The notes under the pieces are model-generated. The model did no database searches. It saw nothing but the letters and a program-made list of their open reading frames with translations, and had not been told where the DNA came from. From the NCBI GenBank assembly GCA_900073065.1, contig FJOG01000050.1, positions 7,812 through 43,254 on the forward strand: a stretch of DNA of 35,443 bases, given 5' to 3'. The translations under genes were made by a program, and so were the position numbers. This DNA comes from Phialocephala subalpina (lineage: Eukaryota; Ascomycota; Leotiomycetes; Helotiales; Mollisiaceae). This document shows positions 1 to 10,198 of this stretch, in pieces (position 1 is the stretch's first letter; every line of letters starts with the position of its first letter).

Positions 1-1777
1 ACGTTTTTGCCTCTAATATATAATATTATACTTTTCTTTTTACTTTTCAAATATTTTTACGATTTTTAAAATTTTACCTTTTATAATATTTTATTTCCAT
101 TTGCCAAAATTATATTTTATCAAGTTCTCAAATATAAATATTATTTCGTTTCAAAGTATATTTTATATATTTGAATCCTTTCCAAAGTAAATTATTTTAA
201 TAAAACTTTTGAAATTTAAATCGTATTTAATATTATATAATTCTAATAAATTAATTAATTTTAGAAATTATAAATATTATATTTTAAACCTTTTTTAGGA
301 ATTTGATTTAAATGCTCGATTTTAAAACTATTATAATAATAGAAATAAAAACGAGAAAATTTATAATAATAAAAGAAATTAAAATTAGAAAATATAATAA
401 TAATTAATAAAATACTAATTATTATTTATAAAAATCATAATAATATAAAGTATTTACTTAGGGAATTAAAAGAAATAAATATTTTTAATATTATAAATAA
501 AACGATAAATAATAAAGAAATTTGAATAAATATTATTTTATATTAAAATTTAAATTAATATAAGGAAATTTATTAAATAATAATAAAAATAAAAAATAAA
601 AAAAATCGAATAATAATTCGAATTATTTCGTTCGATTCGAGTTTAATATAATTCAATCAAATGGATAATATTATAATTATAATAAATATATATAAGAGAA
701 TAAATTTTAACGCATTTTATTAATATAAAAATTAAAAAGAAAAATAATTCGAATTATTTCGTTTTATTATAATAAAGTAGAATAATAAGGCAATATATTA
801 CGTGGTTTAATAAGAATATATTAAAAGATCTAATATTTTATATTTTTAATTATTTAGATAATTTCCTATATAATTCGCAAATATTAAAAATAATTCTAAG
901 AAATTTATTTTTTTATATTATTCGAATCTTATTATATTTTTCGAATATTTATTTTCCGTTATTTATTATATTAATTTTAAGTAAATAATAATAATTTTAT
1001 TAATTCTTATAATTATAATTTCTTAACGATTAAATAAAAATTTAATTAAAGGAATTAATTTTTATATTATATTTATATCGAAAATATAAATAATTCTAAT
1101 ATCGAATAAATGAATAATAATTCTTAATATTCGGTAAATTTCGATATTTAATTTCTATTTAATTATATTAATAATATATATAATCAAAATATTTATTAAT
1201 ATAAATAATTTTCTAAATATATTATTATTCTTTCGATTTTATACTAATTAAATATTATATAATATATAGTTTTTAAATATATATAATAAATAATTATAAA
1301 ATAAAATTATAATTTTAAATATTAATTTAAAGTTTTTATTATACTTTTTTTTATATCTTCGAATTTATTTATATAAGCAAATATATTTAATATAATAATA
1401 TAAATAATAATAAATAATTTTATATTAGGATTATATATTTTAATAAGAATTAACTTTAAATAAAATTATTAATTATTTGATTACTAGGAAATTATAATTA
1501 AATTCTCGATAATATATATCTCGTGGTTAATATAAACTCGAAAATATTTAAAATAACGAAAATAATAATAAATATAATTTTCCTTTTATTAATAATTATT
1601 ATATATTATATTATAAAAAGAGGGCTTTATAATAAAATATTAGCGTCCGAATAATATAATCTTTAGAATTAGAGATATAATTACAAAGGAGAAAAGCAAT
1701 TCTTTGGATAATAACGGGTTAATACTAGGCGATAATTCAAGTGGTAATCAAAGTGAATACGCTTATTATTATTTATC
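1..1777. repeat. AT-rich RIP-degraded DNA
   Basis: This stretch is almost entirely A and T, with stops in every frame and no open reading frame of useful length. Such composition in an ascomycete is typical of repeats mutated by RIP. The part at about 780-870 resembles the Tc1/mariner-like transposase remnant at 19778-19870, with differences mostly of the C/T or G/A kind, so at least part of it is an old DNA-transposon copy. The rest is unidentified. Confidence 0.7.
740..890 (-). mobile_element. RIP-degraded relative of the 19-kb Tc1/mariner-like element
   Basis: The bases at about 781-870 line up with 19778-19870: both share the core ACGTGGTTT followed by TAA, ATATATTA and TATTTTTA at the same spacing. 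Nearly all differences replace G or C in the 19-kb copy with A or T here. That is the expected RIP pattern, and it marks this as a second, more degraded copy. Its ends could not be defined. The strand is that of the transposase fragment in the better copy. Confidence 0.5.
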
Positions 1778-2158
1778 ATGGGAACAAACGGCTAGTTTTT
1801 CTAATATAATATAGAAAATCTAATTATATTATTAGACGATAACAATTTAAGTGCCTTTGAAGCCGAAGTCGATAGTGATGGCCTTTATACCGAAAATACA
1901 ATAGTAGGTGAGGGCTTTCTCGATAGCCTAGAGTTTACTATTGACTCGACAACTTTAGCCCCTCCTTTTAATCCCGATGTGTGGCATGATATTGATGATT
2001 TACTCGAGACGGCATAGCGCTTGCGATCCCATGCGCCTTTATGCTTCCTCTTCCCGCGCCTCAAGCGAGCCATTGCACGATTACATTAGTGCAGTAGGCC
2101 GATGTACGGTCCGCGCTAGATCCGAGGCCATGATAGGCTGTTTTGCTCGTTACTATTA
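1778..2158 (+). pseudogene. Decayed ORF of unknown function, 5' part, split by the LTR element
   Basis: From the ATG at 1778 a coding-like frame reads toward the left LTR, passing acidic sequence (around 1880-2010) and then a basic, Leu/Arg-rich stretch. It is broken by TAG at several places (for example 2012-2014, 2078-2080 and 2117-2119), each explicable as CAG changed to TAG. The last codon ends at 2158, exactly at the LTR boundary. After removing the retroelement and one TATTA duplicate, the same frame continues at 8551. Composition is far less AT-rich than the upstream DNA. I do not recognise the protein; it may be from another mobile element or a host gene. Confidence 0.45.
2154..2158. 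repeat. Target-site duplication TATTA, left copy
   Basis: TATTA sits directly before the left LTR, which begins TGTAACGG at 2159. An identical TATTA follows the right LTR at 8546-8550. Five-base duplications are normal for Ty3/gypsy integration. Confidence 0.9.
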
Positions 2159-2509
2159 TGTAACGGTCGGCTCGACCAACTGACTGTAGGGTTAGTTGTA
2201 TGTGATAAGGACTAGGTGATTCCAACGAAGAGTAACGTTCAAGCCTTTGTTACTAAGTATGGTATTAAAATACTGTATTTGAGTTGAGCACGAAGCTTCT
2301 ATCTAAGGGAATCCTATTTACTTATATAGAACCTTCGTATTCCTTGGAGTCTAGAAAGGTGAAGTCCCCAACTATTCCGGGACTCCATCGTTTTAAGACT
2401 CCATCACGTGACCGCTTAGTCCCGTGTTCCCCATGATCTTAAGGTCTATTGTAGACGAGTTTACTCGCTTATTGAGCCTATAGTCCACTAAATCATGTGG
2501 TTCGTGACA
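2159..2509 (-). repeat. 3' LTR of the gypsy element
   Basis: This 351-bp repeat begins TGTAACGG and ends GTGACA, so it has the TG...CA termini of LTRs. It is the same length as the repeat at 8195-8545. By hand count about 40 positions differ and every one is a transition. It is the 3' LTR because the coding remnants read on the minus strand. Confidence 0.93.
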
Positions 2510-2523
2510 TTATCCCCCTTCCG
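2510..2523 (-). other. Polypurine tract of the gypsy element
   Basis: Read on the minus strand, the bases directly preceding the 3' LTR are a purine run, AAGGGGGATAA. This is the usual plus-strand primer site for LTR elements. Its position independently confirms the minus orientation of the element. Confidence 0.75.
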
Positions 2524-2608
2524 ACTAGCGTAGTCCCGACGCTTAAATCAAGGTAAGAAATATCATTCCCGAGCTATAACCTTCCTCTCCTTCCATTATT
2601 CTCTAATT

Positions 2609-3028
2609 ATGTCGCCCATCGCACATAAGAAAAGAAAAGAAAGACTAGCGCTCGCTTTGCGCATCGAGAAGTCGAAGCGCCTGGCCAAAACGTGTTCCTA
2701 TTGTAGGAACCACGCCCGCTAGTGCTTCTTTGACAAGTCCGAGTCGCCGCGTTGCTCTGAGTGCGTTCGATCCAAACGATCCTACGACTTTACGGGCTAC
2801 TTAGAAGTAGTAATTCGCAAGCCCGTGTATCGTTTTTTTTGTGGTCCCCGGCCTAAGAGAGCTTTAGCGGCTATTTTTAAACCTCCCTTGGATCCCGTGC
2901 TAAATCCCTTTACTTCTTGGCTGCCAGCCTTCGAGTTAAACGTTTCCGAACTTGAAATGGCCAACCTCTTTCTTTGGGCAGACCCGAGTTTTAGCGGTAG
3001 AACGCCTCAAGCTTCTCATAGCAACTGA
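2609..3028 (+). pseudogene. Antisense accessory ORF with zinc-cluster-like cysteines inside the retroelement
   Basis: The frame starts at ATG 2609 and runs to TGA 3026-3028, about 139 codons, with one internal TAG at codon 38 (about 2720) that could be a C-to-T change of CAG. It opens with a Lys/Arg-rich stretch, then CSYC at about residues 30-33, a Cys just after the stop, and CSEC about ten residues later, suggesting a small cysteine metal-binding cluster. It lies between the chromodomain end of pol and the 3' LTR, on the strand opposite to gag-pol. It is much more GC-rich than its surroundings. Extra ORFs carrying such cysteine clusters have been seen in fungal gypsy elements. Its function is unknown. 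Confidence 0.6.
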
Positions 3029-3110
3029 GGTTCCGTTTGAGTTCTTATGTATTCTCCGAGTATAAGTATCCTTGCTATTTGATTAAGTATTTAATTTGAC
3101 TTTTAACGTA

Positions 3111-3326
3111 TTAACAATTTAAAATATCTTTTATATCGTACTCGGCGTTTGAGTTAATTAATTCGATCTCAACCTCTAAAGCTCGCGGTATTCCTAGTAA
3201 TACTAATTCGAGGAGAGATATATGAAATACCGAATATATATTTATATTCTTAAGTAGAGTAAACTTATAATTAATTAGACTTTTAACTTTTTTGATTTTA
3301 TATAATCTGATTTTCTTGTGATCCAA
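3111..3326 (-). pseudogene. Chromodomain-like C-terminus of the retroelement polyprotein
   Basis: A 71-codon open stretch contains a VFHISLLE motif followed by an acidic-hydrophobic end (AEYDIKDIL). This is the usual link from the integrase C-terminal region into a chromodomain in fungal chromoviruses, where the chromodomain guides integration to heterochromatin. It is open only because it escaped stops by chance; the rest of pol upstream is broken. The stretch stops soon after the start of the chromo motif, so the domain is incomplete or mutated. Confidence 0.65.
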
Positions 3327-3399
3327 TTTATCGTTTAATCGTTTTGTTTTGATATTCCGACGAATTAAGTAAACTTTATCTTTTTTTTAAGCGTAAATT

Positions 3400-4140
3400 T
3401 TATATTACGATGCCTATTATAGTATAATGCTAATTTAGTAGCTATAAACTATATATCTTTTGTAAGTTTTTCGCGTAAAGACTTTAATTTATTGATTTAA
3501 ATCCTAGTATTTTATGCTTTTAATTCCATTGAGTATAGTATTTAATATACCTTTAATTTATACCTATAATTAGCGTAAAAAGGCGAGACTTTCGTACTCT
3601 TTGTTATTGCGCTATTATATGCGAATTATATTAATAATAAAAGTTTTGCTTAATTATTTTATTGATAATTAACGTAGTAATAAAAGTATATCTTTATAAT
3701 TTGATTTAATCGTTTTATTTATCCGTTTGTCTAAAGGTGGAAAGCTATTAAAAGCTTTTATTTGATCCTTAGTAATACGACTAAAGTAGTCTAGAATTTC
3801 GAAGTAAAGAGCTTATCTCGATTTGAAATAATTTCGTTTAATACCCTATAATTAGTTATTATAATTCGCAAGAATATATAGGCCAAATCTTCTGCTGTAT
3901 ATATCTCCGAGTATAAGATTATATATATATACTTCGTGAGTTTATCCGTGATTATAAGGATAGCGTCGTATTTGATATTCGATATTAATTCTCTCGAGAG
4001 TAATAGTTTTACTACGAAGTCCTAAGCAATAAACTTCTAAGCGTTTAAAAGTATATTCGGTGATTACATATTATTATAAAGAGTATACCTCGCGGCCTTA
4101 TTCCGAATATACGTATCGCATTTACTAATAACCTCGGTAG
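3400..4140 (-). pseudogene. Integrase region of the retroelement
   Basis: Minus-strand translation of about 4025-3930 gives an integrase-core pattern DFVVKL... followed by YDAILIITDKLTKY, the segment around the first catalytic Asp in gypsy integrases. The region at about 4130-4080 gives CDTYIRNKAARY, the end of the HHCC zinc-binding module with its last Cys changed to Tyr. Many stops and frame breaks interrupt the rest. Confidence 0.75.
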
Positions 4141-4499
4141 TTTTCCCTTTGAGTCCTAAAATGTAAAAGTCCCTAGAGATCCGTCCTATAGTCTTCGTAA
4201 TTCCCTAATGCCTATAAGCTAAGAGTTTATACTATGCTTTAATAAACTCTAATTAGAGGTTCTTAGGAACGTAAAGCTTCCCTTAGAACCATAAGATCCC
4301 AAACTTATTAGTGAATAGCCCTATTAAGTATTATAAAGCCATCTTTGCGATAAAGTCCTTATTGTAATTTTCCTTGAAGTTATCGATAAACGTCGTATCG
4401 ATTAGCCTCGAAATAGTAGCAATTATTGCCTCGTTAAATAATAAGCCGCCTTTAACTTCTTTGAGTATTGCGTGTAAAAATAGTTTAATATCGTTTTAG

Positions 4500-5720
4500 T
4501 ATTTCGTTTTCCGATTAAAAGCATTTACTTTACTATTTTCTGATTTTTTAATATATAAAATCTTAAAGTTATACGTAGTTAGCGTTTCGGTTTATCGCAT
4601 TTATTTTCGATTGAATTCTTTCGTTATAATGAAAAATACTAAGTTCTTATAATTAGTATATACTTATATTTGATATTTCGATCCTTTTAAATAAATTCTT
4701 TATATTCGAAACGCTTTTATAATCGCAAGTAGCTCTTTATTGTAAATTTCGTAATTTAATTCTACTAGTAATATTTTGCGAGAGTAATATGCGATTAGTT
4801 ACTATTTACTTTGCTCGCTAAACTAATTAAGCATTACACTAATTACAAAATCTAATACGTTCGTTTCGACGACGATATACTTATTTAAATCGAACGTAAA
4901 AAGGAATAATGCTTCCGTGAAGCGTTATTTGAGCTAATTAAAGGCGCGCTAAGCTTTATTTGTCTACTTAAATGTCTAATCCTTTTTCGTTAATTCCGTT
5001 AAAGGGGTTACTACCGTAGAATACCTTTGCACGAAGCGATAATAAAAGTTCGCAAATCTTAAAAAAGATTATATATTTTTGACTATTTTAAATGCCTACT
5101 AATTAAATATTATCGATACTTTCGCAAGATCTATCGATAAGCCTTCGATCGAGACTACGTAACCTAAGAAGTCTATTTTTTCTATATGAAATTCGCATTT
5201 CTTAAGTTTGCAAACTAAGTTCGTATTCCTTAAAGTAATTAACATTATTTTAATATCGTTAATATGTTTAGTAAACATCTTAAAGTATATTAAGATATTA
5301 TCCAAGTAATAAATAATTATAATATTTAAAAATAACTATAAAACGGTATTTATTATACGCACGTATATAGCGAGCGCGTTAATTAATCCAAAGGATATAA
5401 TCAGATATTCGTAATGTTTATGCCTCGTCTTAAACGCTATCTTCTATTCTTCTCCTTCTTTCATTCGGACCAAATTATAAGCCTTATGCAAGTCCAATTT
5501 ACTGAAGATTTTAGCTCTTTAAAGTTTATCGCGTAACTTGTCTATTAGCGGTAATAAATATCGATTTTTAATAGTAATCTCGTTAATTTTCCGGTAATCG
5601 ATATATAATCGTTTCGTCCCATCTTTTTTTGGTATAAATAATACCGGGCTTCTTACTAGCGAAACTAATAATCGTATAAATCCTTTTACTAAATTCTCGT
5701 CGATATATTCTTTAAGCGTC
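4500..5720 (-). pseudogene. Reverse transcriptase and RNase H region of the retroelement
   Basis: Reading the minus strand from about 5720 gives [15 protein letters not shown], then [20 protein letters not shown] (about 5650-5575), both hallmark blocks of gypsy reverse transcriptase. The catalytic block reads YYLDNILIYF (about 5310-5280), where the second Asp is Asn. Next comes KCEFHIEKIDFLGYVVS (about 5210-5150). RNase H follows at about 4890-4810 with VETNVLDFVISVMLN, again with Asp changed to Asn. The frame is broken by stops throughout. Confidence 0.85.
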
Positions 5721-7294
5721 TTTAAGTTATCCGCCGATATTTAGTAAATAAGTAAGTACGGTAATTCCTTTCCGTCTTATAGGGGTATTTCGTGGTCTTA
5801 TTACTTATACTTAGAGAGTGCCTCGATTTTTTTCTCGTCTCTAAAAAAGTTTAAAAACTCGTAGTATTTTATTGGTATTTACTTTAATAATAAATCTTGA
5901 GTTTAGTATTTTAACTCTTTTAAGGAAGTAATACAAACCTCTCTCTGGCTACTCGTTTTTGTTTCAATGTACGAGATTCTGCAAGTCTAATATTTATCGA
6001 ACGTAAACGTTTCTTTAGCCCAATTAATTATCGGATTATATTATTTAATTTATAATATTCCGAGTATAAATAAGTAATTAATATTAGCCACATCAAAACT
6101 TATTCGCTCTATATATCCTCGTCGCATAATTATAACTTATAGTACTATTTCCACGTCGATTTATCCGGAACCTAAAAAGCTTCTATCGATCGTGATAATA
6201 AAGTATAGCCTCGATTTAATTATTGTTACTTATCCGTTATTTAGTACTAATTATTTCGATATATAATTGCCTATTGCTCCCGAATTAATCATTGCTTTGA
6301 TCTTGTGTACACTTATTTGTACTACACAAAATAGTTGTCTGGCATTTCCGCTAACGATATACACCTTTCTATGCCATTATCTATTGAGTATATCCTCCCA
6401 TTGACGGCTTGATCCATTAGTGTAAATAAGCCGGAATATACGCTTTACACCAAGTAATAGCTATATTGCTCGTTCGAAGGTTTCTTTATAATATATAGAG
6501 TTATCTTTAGTATTTTGCTATATCCTTCGACTCGCGTTTTCCGCGAATACTTCGTAGTATCGTCCTACGATTAATTTATGATTAAATATAGGGAAAGCGT
6601 CGTCCGGTATAAGTAGTTATTACATATAGTAACTAGTGCCGTTACGCTATCTTTATTTAATCCGTTGGTGATTTTAATACACGACTTTATACGTTTGGCC
6701 GTATTTTGGTCCTCCCGTGTTCGGTTGGGGCTTAACGTATCGAGCTCCTCCGTTTAAATTCTATTATTCGCGGGTGCAAGCTGCGATACTATTTTCTCGT
6801 TGATAAATATACTACTCTTATTTAACCCGTGGGTAATATTCTGGCCAAAAGTCAAATATTATAAGGGATTTTAATAGTCTCTAATCGTTGTACTTTAGTG
6901 GTTCCTCGTCCTTTGACTCGAAGTTTTCTACAAATAATTAATGTTGGTTGGCCAAAGTTCTAATTCTATCGAATTGTTTTACTAAGTCGTTTACGTCATC
7001 GTTTATCTCATTGATTTTTTGCTATTAGTTATCCCTTGGGGCCCTTTCCCTTATTGCTTGTTTGGCGAGGTTTGTTATTTGCTCCTCTTAGAACCTCTAA
7101 AGGTTTTCTTCGGGAATTGGCCGGAACGTTCTTAGATCGTCTTCTAACTCTGGCTAAATAACTTATGAATCGTTTTGCTATTCGTCTAGTCTTTTACCGT
7201 TGTATAATACTTTTCTTGTGATTATATATACTTAGTAAAGTTCATTGTAACCTCCGCGTCTAATCGCATTAATTTGTTTCTTCGAGCGTCCATT

Positions 7295-7624
7295 TTATAG
7301 TTTGGTTTTTCTATGTGAGTTAACTATATGTCCCGGAAGGCCACATTCGAAGTATAGCTTTTTTTCGCGACGTCGATTCATTTCGTCCTTAGAAAGTGCT
7401 TTCTTTTTTCCTTTGAAAGTAATATCGATCTCCATTGGTAAATTATAGTAATTATAAGAGCTCGAGCTCTTTTTGTTTTTACTATTTCCTCCTTTGAACT
7501 TATTAGAGTAGTGCCTTTTCTTCTCAAGCGCTCGCTCGTACAATTTGTTGTCGAAGTGGATAGCATCGTCCATTATAGCTTGTATCGAGTCGTGCTTATC
7601 GCGGCGCATCAATTCGTTTTTCAC
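7295..7624 (-). pseudogene. Gag C-terminus with degraded zinc knuckle
   Basis: A 109-codon open stretch is rich in Lys, Ser and Asn and ends with YFECGLPGHIVNSHR. This matches the CX2CX4HX4C zinc knuckle of retroelement nucleocapsid, but the first and last cysteines are Tyr and Ser, both one G-to-A or C-to-T type step away. It sits at the 5' end of the element, where gag is expected. The upstream part of gag (to about 8150) is broken by stops. Confidence 0.75.
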
Positions 7625-8194
7625 CGCGTCTTTTAGTCCCTTGTAAAATTGAATTATAAAGGCGTTCTCCCTTTAGCCCGTAATTTTACTTATGTACTAC
7701 TAAAATTCCGCTGCGTAAACTAATACCGCTTTAATTTGACGTAAATTGGATAGTTTACGTTCTGCGACTTTTTCTTCGTCTACGTTTTTAAATACTTTAG
7801 TGATCTTTTCTTTGAATCCGTCAAAAATGCTAAAGATCTCTTTAATTAAAGGGTCTTATTTCGTTATTTGTCCTTTGCAATCGAAGTAGTCTTATTAGCT
7901 CGTCTCGATCTAATCGAAGGCTACTCCGATTAAGTATTTTATGTACTAAAGAACTTGTTTGTCTTTTGTTCGAAATATATTCTCGTTAAATTTGATATAA
8001 AATGTATATTACATTAAATATACTCATAGTTTGCTTTTCGTACTATCGAAAGTATCGAGTTCGCGACTCTTGATTTTCTTCGATATTTCTACGACGGGTT
8101 CTAATAAAGTGGGCTTCGGAGTGCTTTTAGATGACGCTAAAACGGTAAATATAATGGAATATTTAGCTAATGTCACAAGAGTTAGTGCTCAAAG

Positions 8195-8545
8195 TGTAAC
8201 GGTCGGCTCGATCAACTGATTATAAGGTTAGTTATATATAATAAAGATTAAGTGATTCCAACGAAGAGTAACGTTTAAACCTTTATTACTAAGTATAATA
8301 TTAAAATACTATATTTGAATTAAGCACGAAGTTTCTATTTAAAGGAATCCTATCTACTTATATAGAACTTTCGTATTCTTTGGAGTCTAGAAAAGTGGAG
8401 TCTCCAATTATTCCGAGACTCTATCGTTTTAGGACTCCATTACGTGACCGCTTAGTCCCGTGTTCCCCATGATCCTAGGGTCTACTATAGACGAGCTTAC
8501 TCGCTTACTGAGCCTATGGTCCACTAGATCATGTGGTTCGTGACA
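8195..8545 (-). repeat. 5' LTR of the gypsy element
   Basis: This is the second 351-bp LTR, with the same TGTAACGG start and GTGACA end. It would carry the promoter of the element, reading on the minus strand. Its first 200 bases (plus-strand order) hold most of the A/T-shifted states, while the last 100 keep many G/C states lost in the other LTR. Confidence 0.93.
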
Positions 8546-8550
8546 TATTA
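8546..8550. repeat. Target-site duplication TATTA, right copy
   Basis: TATTA directly follows the terminal CA of the right LTR and matches 2154-2158. Confidence 0.9.
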
Positions 8551-8680
8551 GCCCTTACTTTGCGCCAAAGCGTCACTAAAGAACTAATCTATTTATAAGG
8601 ATTATTTTCATATTAGTCGAAGCTTAGCAAATGAATACGAGCTAAAAGTACTTAGTTTTATACTTAATACCAATCCCATT
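8551..8680 (+). pseudogene. Decayed ORF of unknown function, continuation after the LTR element
   Basis: Starting with GCC at 8551 the frame continues the one that ends at 2158: ALTLRQSVTKELIYL, then TAA, TAG, TGA and TAG codons. Each of these stops is one C-to-T step from CAA, CAG or CGA. Sequence quality then fades into AT-rich DNA. The product is not recognised. Confidence 0.4.
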
Positions 8681-9642
8681 AATAAAGGGACAAGTTAATA
8701 ATAAGAATTAAAGTAAAGTGAAAACGAAGTTTATAATAAGGATAATAAATCGTAATAAGAAGTAAATAATTTGGTAATAATAATACCTTTGTATTATTTT
8801 TCTTTATATTATAGATTCCTATTCTTTTTATTTAGATTATAAATATTATAAATAATAATTTTTTCCTTTTTACTTTTAATTTGGGTTATTATCTCGATTA
8901 TAATATAAAAAGGATCTTGGTTTAATATTTTAATATCCCATGAATTTATATAGTTTTTATTTACGAAGATAATTATATATAATTATTCGATTCTATTTAT
9001 TATAAATATATTAAAATTATTTTACGTAAAATTATATATTTGCTTATTATTTCTTGAATTTAATTATAGTTTTTAAATATAAATTATTATATAATTAAAA
9101 GTTTTTGGGTTTTTAAGAAAAGTATTTATTATCGAATATTATTTCTAAAGGTTATATTATATAATTTTGAGTTATTATTTATTCTTATTCATTTGAATTA
9201 TATGATATATTTTGTTTTATTAAATATTTCTTCGTTTTTAATTTTTTTTAATTTCATTTTAAGAAGTTAAATAAGTTTAATAATTGGGTTTTATTAATAA
9301 CTTTATATATTTTTGAGCTATTATTTATTATTAACTTTATTACCATTATAATATTATCTTTTATTATTTTAATAATTATAATATATCTCATGATTTTTCT
9401 TTTTAAAATATAATTATTTTATTAGTATATACTTTTTAAACTTTCTTTAAATTATTTTAATATTTATATTACTTTCGAATATTATTTTTATACCCTTGGT
9501 ATTTATTATGAAGATTATATCTTTTTTTTAATATTAATATCTCCGAGTAATATTCGGATAATATTTAATAAGATTATTATTTTTCGTTTTCTAATTTTAT
9601 ATATTATATACTCTTTGGTATTATTATTACCATTTGTATAGA
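8681..9642. repeat. AT-rich RIP-degraded DNA
   Basis: Low-complexity AT-rich sequence with no supported gene. On the minus strand this would be downstream of the LINE ORF1 remnant, so it may hold a destroyed ORF2, but I could not recognise any endonuclease or reverse-transcriptase motif in it. Confidence 0.55.
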
Positions 9643-10198
9643 CTATTGAATTAAAGAGCTCGTTTTAACCTTGTCTACGAAGATCCTCGTACTTGGTGTA
9701 TAGGGAACTTCTTGGGCCGTGAAATTATAAATAAAGGCTTCTATATTGCTCGAGTTAAGGGTGAAGTCAAAAGCTGTGGCGTTAGTATGTGAAAGTCCGC
9801 TTGTCTCTTCTGGTTCCCTTGCTATATTGCCTCCTATTGTCTCGTCCACTTCCATGTCTACCTCACTTACCTCCACCGTGTCTGGCCTTGGTTGTCTCCT
9901 ATTGTCGCTTGTGTCTCTTGTTGCCCGGCCGGAGACTCCTGGAGTTATTGTGACCCTTTCCCGGAAATATGGGTGCATAAGCAGTTCTTCTTTGCTGCCG
10001 AGATCTTCGTCACAATTGCTTTCCTTTTTGGACATGCTCCAGACCACGCCGTATGTTTCCCTCCACATAAGGCGCATTTCATTGCACCTTGTCCTTTGGG
10101 TCTAGGTGATCCTTGGTATTGTGCTCTTTTGAGCTACAGTACCTGCATACCTCTTTTGCTTTGCAGGTCTTTGAAAGATAGCCATAATGGTAACATTT
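9643..10198 (-). pseudogene. LINE (Tad1-like) ORF1 remnant with zinc knuckles
   Basis: Minus-strand reading from 10198 gives CYHYGYLSKTC, then CRYCSSKEHNTKDH, then in a shifted frame CALCGGKHTAWSGACPKRKA. These are three successive CCHC-type knuckles with the spacing and the 'H-x-A-W-S...CP' third knuckle common in ORF1 proteins of fungal Tad1-like non-LTR retrotransposons. One frameshift lies between the second and third knuckle (about 10095) and probably another after the third. The following open stretch to 9643 is acidic and Ser/Thr-rich, like the tail of such ORF1s. ORF1 sequence upstream of the knuckles is absent: NLR-like sequence starts there instead. Confidence 0.65.

Larger units (their letters stand above)
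2159..8545 (-). mobile_element. Ty3/gypsy chromovirus-like LTR retrotransposon, RIP-inactivated
   Basis: The element is 6387 bp, flanked by two 351-bp direct repeats and a TATTA duplication. Coding remnants read on the minus strand in the order gag zinc knuckle (about 7310-7380), reverse transcriptase (about 5720-5100), RNase H (about 4890-4810), integrase zinc-binding region (about 4130-4080), integrase core (about 4025-3930) and a chromodomain-like tail (3111-3326). RT before integrase defines the gypsy order; the chromo-like end points to a chromovirus. All frames are riddled with stops. The metal-binding Asp-Asp pair of the RT active site reads Asp-Asn (about 5300), a G-to-A change. It cannot encode working proteins. 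No TGG-type primer-binding site is evident next to the 5' LTR. Confidence 0.93.

Noticed and set aside
8171..8194. Primer-binding site next to the 5' LTR
   Set aside because: The minus strand reads CTTTGAGCACTAACTC with no TGG start. I could not match it to a tRNA 3' end, and RIP may have altered it.
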